Part shown: piece after piece, positions 60,118 through 64,000 of the stretch
Position numbering within the stretch: position 1 is the first letter of the stretch
How the letters are laid out: every line of letters begins with the position of its first letter
From: Pleurocapsa minor GSE-CHR-MK 17-07R
Lineage (GTDB): Bacteria; Chloroflexota; Anaerolineae; Aggregatilineales; Phototrophicaceae
DNA: 64,000 nt
Assembly (NCBI GenBank): GCA_019359125.1
Contig: JAHHHY010000006.1
Coordinates: forward strand, 146,030 to 210,029
Reading direction: 5' to 3'
Notes under the pieces: generated by a model
Databases searched by the model: none
Told to the model about the DNA's origin: nothing
Seen by the model: the letters and a program-made list of their open reading frames with translations, nothing else
Position numbers and translations under genes: made by a program

Positions 60118-60142
60118 GGGGCTTGGCGTGCCAAGCCCCTAC
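60118..60142 (-). repeat. REP-like hairpin with CTAC, single
   Basis: The stem GGGGCTTGGC / GCCAAGCCCC (2-nt loop) ends in CTAC (60139-60142) and is followed by extra TAC repeats. No facing partner is seen before the ABC permease gene. Confidence 0.6.
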
Positions 60143-60166
60143 TACTACAACTAATTGCCCTCATCC

Positions 60167-61264
60167 TTATTTTATCCCCGTGGTGGCGATGCCGGACGTA
60201 ATGAAGCGCTGCAACAGGGCGAACACCACCGTGATCGGCAGCATCGTCAGCACGGTCATCGCCAGGATGAAATTCCACTGCGTGGTCAGGTCGCCCTGAA
60301 ACGCGTTCAGCCCCACCGGCAGCGTGAACAGCTCGGTGCGGCTGGTGACGATCAGCGGCCACAGGAAGTCATTCCAGCGCCACATGAACGAGAAAATCGT
60401 GAGCACGGCCAGGGCCGGGCGCGCCAGCGGCAGGATGATCTGCCAGAAGATGCGCCACTCGCTGGCCCCGTCCACGCGGGCGGCGTCCAGCAGCTCATCG
60501 GGAATCGTGAGCATATACTGGCGCAGCAGAAACACGCCGGTCGGGGTGGCCGCGCCGGGGATGATCAGCCCCAGCAGCGTATTGGTCAGGTTCAATTGGC
60601 TGACGACCAGAAAGGCCGGAATCAGGATGACCGAGACGGGCACCAGCAGCGTGCTCAGCATGACCAGGAACAGCGCATTGCGCCCGCGAAAGCGATACTT
60701 GCTCAGGCCAAACGCCGCCATGCTGTTGCAGATCAGCGTGAGCATGGTCGCGCCCACGGTGACGACGACGCTGTTGCCCAGATAGGTCAGAAACGGGAAC
60801 TGGGTGATGGCGCCGGTGTAGTTGTCGAAGGCGAAGTAAATCTCGCGCAGCGCGGCGCGCTGGTTGATATTGACCTCGATGATGGTTTCCGGCGCGGCCG
60901 GGTCGATCATGCGGGCGACGATGCCCACGCGCGAGACCTCGGCCAGCGTCTGGGCTGTGCCGTCCTCAAAGGTCACCTCATACAGGTCAAGCGGCCGCTC
61001 ATAGCCGGCCACGGCGATCGTTTGTGTGCGGTAGGGCAGGAAGGTCTGCTCGTCAGAATACAGGTCGCTGAGCGGCTTGAATGACGACATGACCAGCCAC
61101 AGCACCGGCACGGACATCACCAGCGTGCCGCCGATCAAATACAGATAGGTGAGCGTGTCGCTGGGCGTGAAGCGATTGCCGCCTTGCAGGCGCGTCAGGA
61201 AGCCGGAGATGCCACGCGGTGAATGGGCTGCTGTGCGCGGGGCCGGTGGAGCAGAAGTGGTCAT
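60167..61264 (-). CDS. Carbohydrate ABC transporter permease (MalG type)
   Basis: A 365-residue permease. Six membrane helices are present, with the EAA-type coupling loop PDELLDAARVDGASEWRIFWQIILPLARPAL. The C-terminus ends GIATTGIK, close to the usual GxxxGxxK ending. A long extracytoplasmic insert of about 110 residues lies after the first helix (DLYEVTFEDGTAQTLAEVSRVG...), as in sugar permeases with an extended P2 loop. ATG 61264 lies 4 bp after the partner permease stop and has a GGGGAGGG site. It forms a heterodimer with the next protein. Confidence 0.92.
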   Translation of the reverse strand: MTTSAPPAPRTAAHSPRGISGFLTRLQGGNRFTPSDTLTYLYLIGGTLVMSVPVLWLVMSSFKPLSDLYSDEQTFLPYRTQTIAVAGYERPLDLYEVTFEDGTAQTLAEVSRVGIVARMIDPAAPETIIEVNINQRAALREIYFAFDNYTGAITQFPFLTYLGNSVVVTVGATMLTLICNSMAAFGLSKYRFRGRNALFLVMLSTLLVPVSVILIPAFLVVSQLNLTNTLLGLIIPGAATPTGVFLLRQYMLTIPDELLDAARVDGASEWRIFWQIILPLARPALAVLTIFSFMWRWNDFLWPLIVTSRTELFTLPVGLNAFQGDLTTQWNFILAMTVLTMLPITVVFALLQRFITSGIATTGIK

Positions 61265-61268
61265 CGGC

Positions 61269-62306
61269 TCAGCCCTCCCCGTTGTCCAGGCTGGAGCGAT
61301 TGACGCGCAGCTGGATGATCGTGAACACCAGCAGCGTGCCCGCCAGCAGCAGCGATGCCCCGGCCGCGATGCCGAAGCGCCGGTCGTCAAAGGCGGACTG
61401 GAAGATGAACTGGACCAGGAATTGTGTGGCGGTGCCCGGTCCGCCGCCCGTGAACACGAACGCCAGGTCGAAGACCTGCACCGAGCGGATGAGCGTCAGC
61501 ACCAGCACGACCAGCATGGTCGGACGCAGCAGCGGCAGCGTGATATGCCAGAAGCGCGACCACTCGTTTGCGCCATCCATAGATGCGGCCTCGTACAGGT
61601 CTTTCGGGATGGCCTGCAAACCGGCCAGCAGGATGAGCGTGTAAAAGCCCATCTGCGCCCACACATGCACGACGATCACCCAGAACATCGCCCAGTCGGC
61701 ATTGGTCAGGAAGGGGATGGGGCGGCCGTCGGCCAGCAGGCTGTTGAGCACGCCCTGCGGTTGCAGGATCCATTTCCAGATCAGCGCGACGACCACCGGC
61801 GAGAGCAGCACCGGGTAGAAAAACACGCTGCGGAAGAAACCGCGCGCCCGGATGCGCCGGTTCAGCGCAACGGCCGTCACCAGCGACAGCAGGATGATGG
61901 CCGTGACCTCGATGACCACAAAGCGCACGGTGTTGGCTGCGCCACGCCAGAACAGGTCTTCGGTGCACGTCAGCGGACGGGTGTAGTCCTCGCAGGTCAG
62001 CAGGGCAGACAGGTTCTCAGTGCCGACCCAGGTGCGGTTTTGCGGCAGGATCGAGGTGCCGCCGGTGAAGCCGTAGTAAAAGTTCAGCAGCATGGGCAAA
62101 AGAATAAAGGTGCCAAAAATCAGCAGGTTGGGCAGGATGAACCAGTAGCCCATGCGCTGGATGCCGATGCGCGCCTGCAGCCGGCTGAGCAGACCATCGA
62201 GGAGCGCCAGCGGCAGCACGAGCACGCTGATGATGAACGCGCCCAGCCGGTCCCAGAAACTGCGCTCCTCAAAAGTCGATTCACTGACCGTGGAGAAATC
62301 CGTCAT
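61269..62306 (-). CDS. Carbohydrate ABC transporter permease (MalF type)
   Basis: A 345-residue permease with an N-terminal cytoplasmic stretch and about six helices. The EAA loop reads PKDLYEAASMDGANEWSRFWHITLPLLRPT, the contact with the ATPase. It pairs with the downstream MalG-type permease. It is preceded by the substrate-binding protein gene with a 114-bp gap that holds an intercistronic hairpin. No ATPase gene is present in the window, so a shared MsiK-like ATPase encoded elsewhere is likely. Confidence 0.92.
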   Translation of the reverse strand: MTDFSTVSESTFEERSFWDRLGAFIISVLVLPLALLDGLLSRLQARIGIQRMGYWFILPNLLIFGTFILLPMLLNFYYGFTGGTSILPQNRTWVGTENLSALLTCEDYTRPLTCTEDLFWRGAANTVRFVVIEVTAIILLSLVTAVALNRRIRARGFFRSVFFYPVLLSPVVVALIWKWILQPQGVLNSLLADGRPIPFLTNADWAMFWVIVVHVWAQMGFYTLILLAGLQAIPKDLYEAASMDGANEWSRFWHITLPLLRPTMLVVLVLTLIRSVQVFDLAFVFTGGGPGTATQFLVQFIFQSAFDDRRFGIAAGASLLLAGTLLVFTIIQLRVNRSSLDNGEG

Positions 62307-62346
62307 CGTGCCTCTCAGTGTCGGCCGTATGGGTCAAAAAATGACA

Positions 62347-62391
62347 CCTTCCCGCCGCGCGCGGCCTGATGAAAGCGGCGCGGAGGGAAGG
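62347..62391 (-). promoter_or_regulatory. Intercistronic hairpin between binding-protein and permease genes
   Basis: CCTTCCC-G-CCGCGC (62347-62360) pairs with GCGCGG-A-GGGAAGG (62378-62391), a 13-pair stem with one internal mismatch. On the minus strand it is followed a few bases later by a T-run. Such structures often raise the level of the binding-protein mRNA relative to the permeases. Confidence 0.6.
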
Positions 62392-62420
62392 CATCGTTGC
62401 GTCATGACTGGAGCGTTGGA

Positions 62421-63692
62421 TTACGCAGCGGCGGCGGCCTCGGCAACGGCCTGGTCGATGCGCTCCTGAATCAGCACAATCGCCTCATCCAGCGAGATTT
62501 CGCCCACGATCACCTGGCTCAGGCGGTCGCGGATTTCCGGATTCAGCACGAAGGTGAACGGGCTGTACTGGAGCGCGTAGGCTTCTTCGCTGATCTTCGG
62601 GATTTCGGTCAGCGCGACGCTCAGGGCTTCGGCGCTGCTGGGGTAGTCGATGCCTTCTTCGATCAGGCCCAGGTGACCGGGCAGGAACAGCGTGCGCTCG
62701 CTGAATTCACGCACCACTTCGGTGCTGGACAGATAGTCGACCAGGCGGGCGACTTCGGCCGGGTGTTCGGTCGAGGCAAACGAGACCAGCAGCGAGCCGC
62801 CGGGGATGCCGGTGCTCTGGGCTTCGCCGGCCGGGTTCGGGATCAGCTCCCAGTCAAACGCGCTGATGTTGTTGGTGAAATTGCCGATCTGCCACGTGCC
62901 GGCGTAGTACAGCGGCACCTGCCCGTTGATGAAGTATTCGGTCGCGGCCACGTACCCGCCGCCGCTGCCCGCCCACACATCGGCGGGAATCAGGCCGGCC
63001 GCGTTGTAGTCGATCAGCTCCTGCGCGGCAGCGCGGAAGCCCGGGGTGTCGATGGTAAAGCCGCCTTCTTCATTGATGTAATCGGCGCCCTGCACCAGCG
63101 AGAAGCCCCAGAAACGGTGGCCGGTGCGGTCGATGGCGAAGGCATACGGCGTGCCGGTGGCTGCCGCGACTTCTTCTGAGGCAGCGACCCATTCCGGCCA
63201 GGTGGCGTCCGGGCCCAGCGGCTCGATGCCGGCCTGGTCCCACAGCGTGCGGTTGATGAACGGCACGGTCACGCTGAACTGGAGCGGGAAGCCGTAGATG
63301 CCGGTGGTGTCGTCGGCAGTGCGCAGCGAGGCCAGCACCGCTTCAGGGAAATTAGTCGTGTAGTAGTCGGCATCGGCGACGATATCGTTCAGCGGCAGGT
63401 AATTGCCGGCGAAACGCGCCACGTCATTGATGCGCGCCAGGTCGGGGGCGTCGCCCGCTTCCACCTGGGCCTGCAGGGTGGTGTGCAGGTCGGCGTAGGG
63501 CAGGGTGTCGACGACGACGCGGATGTCGGGGTTATTGGCCTCAAAGGTGTCCAGCAGCGAGCGCAGGACTTCGCCTTCGTTGCCGTCGTTATACCAGGTC
63601 AGGCGCAGTTCGGTGACATCCTGGGCCTGCACGAAGCCGGCCAGGGCCAGCGAGGAGGCGATAAACAAACCCGCCAATGCTTTCTTGTTCAT
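62421..63692 (-). CDS. Sugar ABC transporter substrate-binding protein
   Basis: A 423-residue extracytoplasmic binding protein of the UgpB/MalE type. The signal peptide is MNKKALAGLFIASSLALAGF, with cleavage near VQAQD and no lipobox. The mature domain has LTWYNDGNEGEVLRSLLDTFEANNPDIRV, GDAPDLARINDVARFAG and the C-terminal FVLNPEIRDRLSQVIVGEISLDEA. It starts the operon binding protein - permease - permease. AAGGAG lies 10-15 nt upstream of the ATG. The sugar is not predictable from sequence. Confidence 0.94.
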   Translation of the reverse strand: MNKKALAGLFIASSLALAGFVQAQDVTELRLTWYNDGNEGEVLRSLLDTFEANNPDIRVVVDTLPYADLHTTLQAQVEAGDAPDLARINDVARFAGNYLPLNDIVADADYYTTNFPEAVLASLRTADDTTGIYGFPLQFSVTVPFINRTLWDQAGIEPLGPDATWPEWVAASEEVAAATGTPYAFAIDRTGHRFWGFSLVQGADYINEEGGFTIDTPGFRAAAQELIDYNAAGLIPADVWAGSGGGYVAATEYFINGQVPLYYAGTWQIGNFTNNISAFDWELIPNPAGEAQSTGIPGGSLLVSFASTEHPAEVARLVDYLSSTEVVREFSERTLFLPGHLGLIEEGIDYPSSAEALSVALTEIPKISEEAYALQYSPFTFVLNPEIRDRLSQVIVGEISLDEAIVLIQERIDQAVAEAAAAA

Positions 63693-63736
63693 GTCTGGTT
63701 TACTCCTTAAACGACTTGCTATCAGGTCAAAAATGG

Positions 63737-63755
63737 CTGGTATTTTTTATGCCAG
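63737..63755. promoter_or_regulatory. Operator-like inverted repeat upstream of the ABC operon
   Basis: CTGGTAT...ATGCCAG around a T-rich centre is an imperfect palindrome 45 bp before the binding-protein start on the minus strand. It could be a sugar-responsive operator, but the binding protein is unknown. Confidence 0.35.
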
Positions 63756-63858
63756 ATGCGCGGGGGCGGATAATTCCGTCTCGTGTTTCTGGCTACAACA
63801 GTCGCTGCACATGGCGTGCATCCCCTTTCCCTATTGTCAAAGAATTTGTGATTCGCGC

Positions 63859-63897
63859 AAATAAAAACGCCCCGGCAGGCTGTGCACACGGGGCGTT
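63859..63897 (-). terminator. Terminator for a minus-strand gene beyond the right edge
   Basis: AACGCCCC (63866-63873) pairs with GGGGCGTT (63890-63897), followed on the minus strand by TTTTTATTT. It separates the ABC operon from a transcript coming from the right. Bases 63898-64000 hold no coding region that I can support. Confidence 0.75.
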
Positions 63898-64000
63898 CGC
63901 AGGAATCAGACAGGCGCTGTTCAGGCGCAGACGAAGCCGCCGCGTGGGGGTCGCATGAGACACATACACATCATGGTGGGCATCTGGAAACGCATGGTCA

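Noticed and set aside
63898..64000. Possible C-terminus of a minus-strand gene (frame ending RPPRGGFVCA, stop near 63919)
   Set aside because: The frame is short and Met/Cys-rich, and no family can be recognised before the window ends.

Overview
The window looks like chromosomal DNA of a Chloroflexota bacterium of the Anaerolineae type. This rests on high GC coding sequence, secreted proteins with long Thr/Pro-rich tails, SH3b-tailed membrane proteins, a Ser/Thr kinase with an extracytoplasmic domain, a NurA/HAS-barrel cluster and many hypothetical lipoproteins. No marker gene fixes the genus, so the placement is inference. Genes are dense on both strands. There is one tRNA (Phe), and I see no rRNA, phage or CRISPR array.

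Layout. 1-5.7 kb: end of a surface-polysaccharide locus (WecG/TagA glycosyltransferase cut by the left edge, polyprenyl-phosphate sugar transferase, GT39-like membrane glycosyltransferase) and two small secreted proteins. 5.7-7.6 kb: an AT-richer island carrying one membrane-anchored nuclease-fold gene, bounded by a 95-bp direct repeat that is the 3' end of rho plus its terminator. 7.6-11.6 kb: rho and a NurA nuclease/HAS-barrel/unknown gene set. 11.7-20 kb: YitT transporter, threonine-dehydratase-like enzyme, VOC dioxygenase, F420-type NADP oxidoreductase divergent from a cytochrome P450, LutA-like protein, GNAT. 20-31.4 kb: tRNA-Phe, WecA/TagO-like transferase, ManA, ribosomal protein L9, RodZ-like protein, methyltransferase, lipoprotein, PT-tailed protein, Ser/Thr kinase, and an NfeD-slipin pair. 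31.6-42 kb: M20 amidohydrolase, Fic protein, a probable contractile-injection cargo with an HExxH motif, trehalose synthase, secreted cyanophycinase-like protein, LipB. 42-50 kb: flippase and methyltransferase, transglutaminase-like and M23 proteins, HxlR with an NmrA-like oxidoreductase, pentapeptide protein, epimerase, cold-shock protein. 50-54 kb: a TrmA/RlmD-like protein without its catalytic cysteine, and a PAS histidine kinase. 54.2-59.8 kb: a sulfur-acquisition region. 60-63.7 kb: a sugar ABC importer without its ATPase.

The most interesting region is 54.2-59.8 kb. An Rrf2 regulator is divergent from a rhodanese - YeeE/YedE - PhnD-like operon, which faces ssuE-ssuD. Between the promoter and the rhodanese lies a 26-codon open frame containing TGT-TGT-ATG-TGT-TGC, followed 24 nt later by a strong intrinsic terminator. 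This has the layout of a transcription attenuator sensing charged tRNA-Cys. Polycysteine leader peptides are known from mycobacteria; I do not know of one described in Chloroflexota.

Intergenic DNA carries two short repeat families. One has a GTAG tetranucleotide next to a perfect hairpin, mostly in facing inverted pairs (REP/REPIN-like; 13.7-13.9, 36.0-36.3 and 59.9-60.1 kb). The other is a nested 83-bp double hairpin (38.1 and 46.9 kb).
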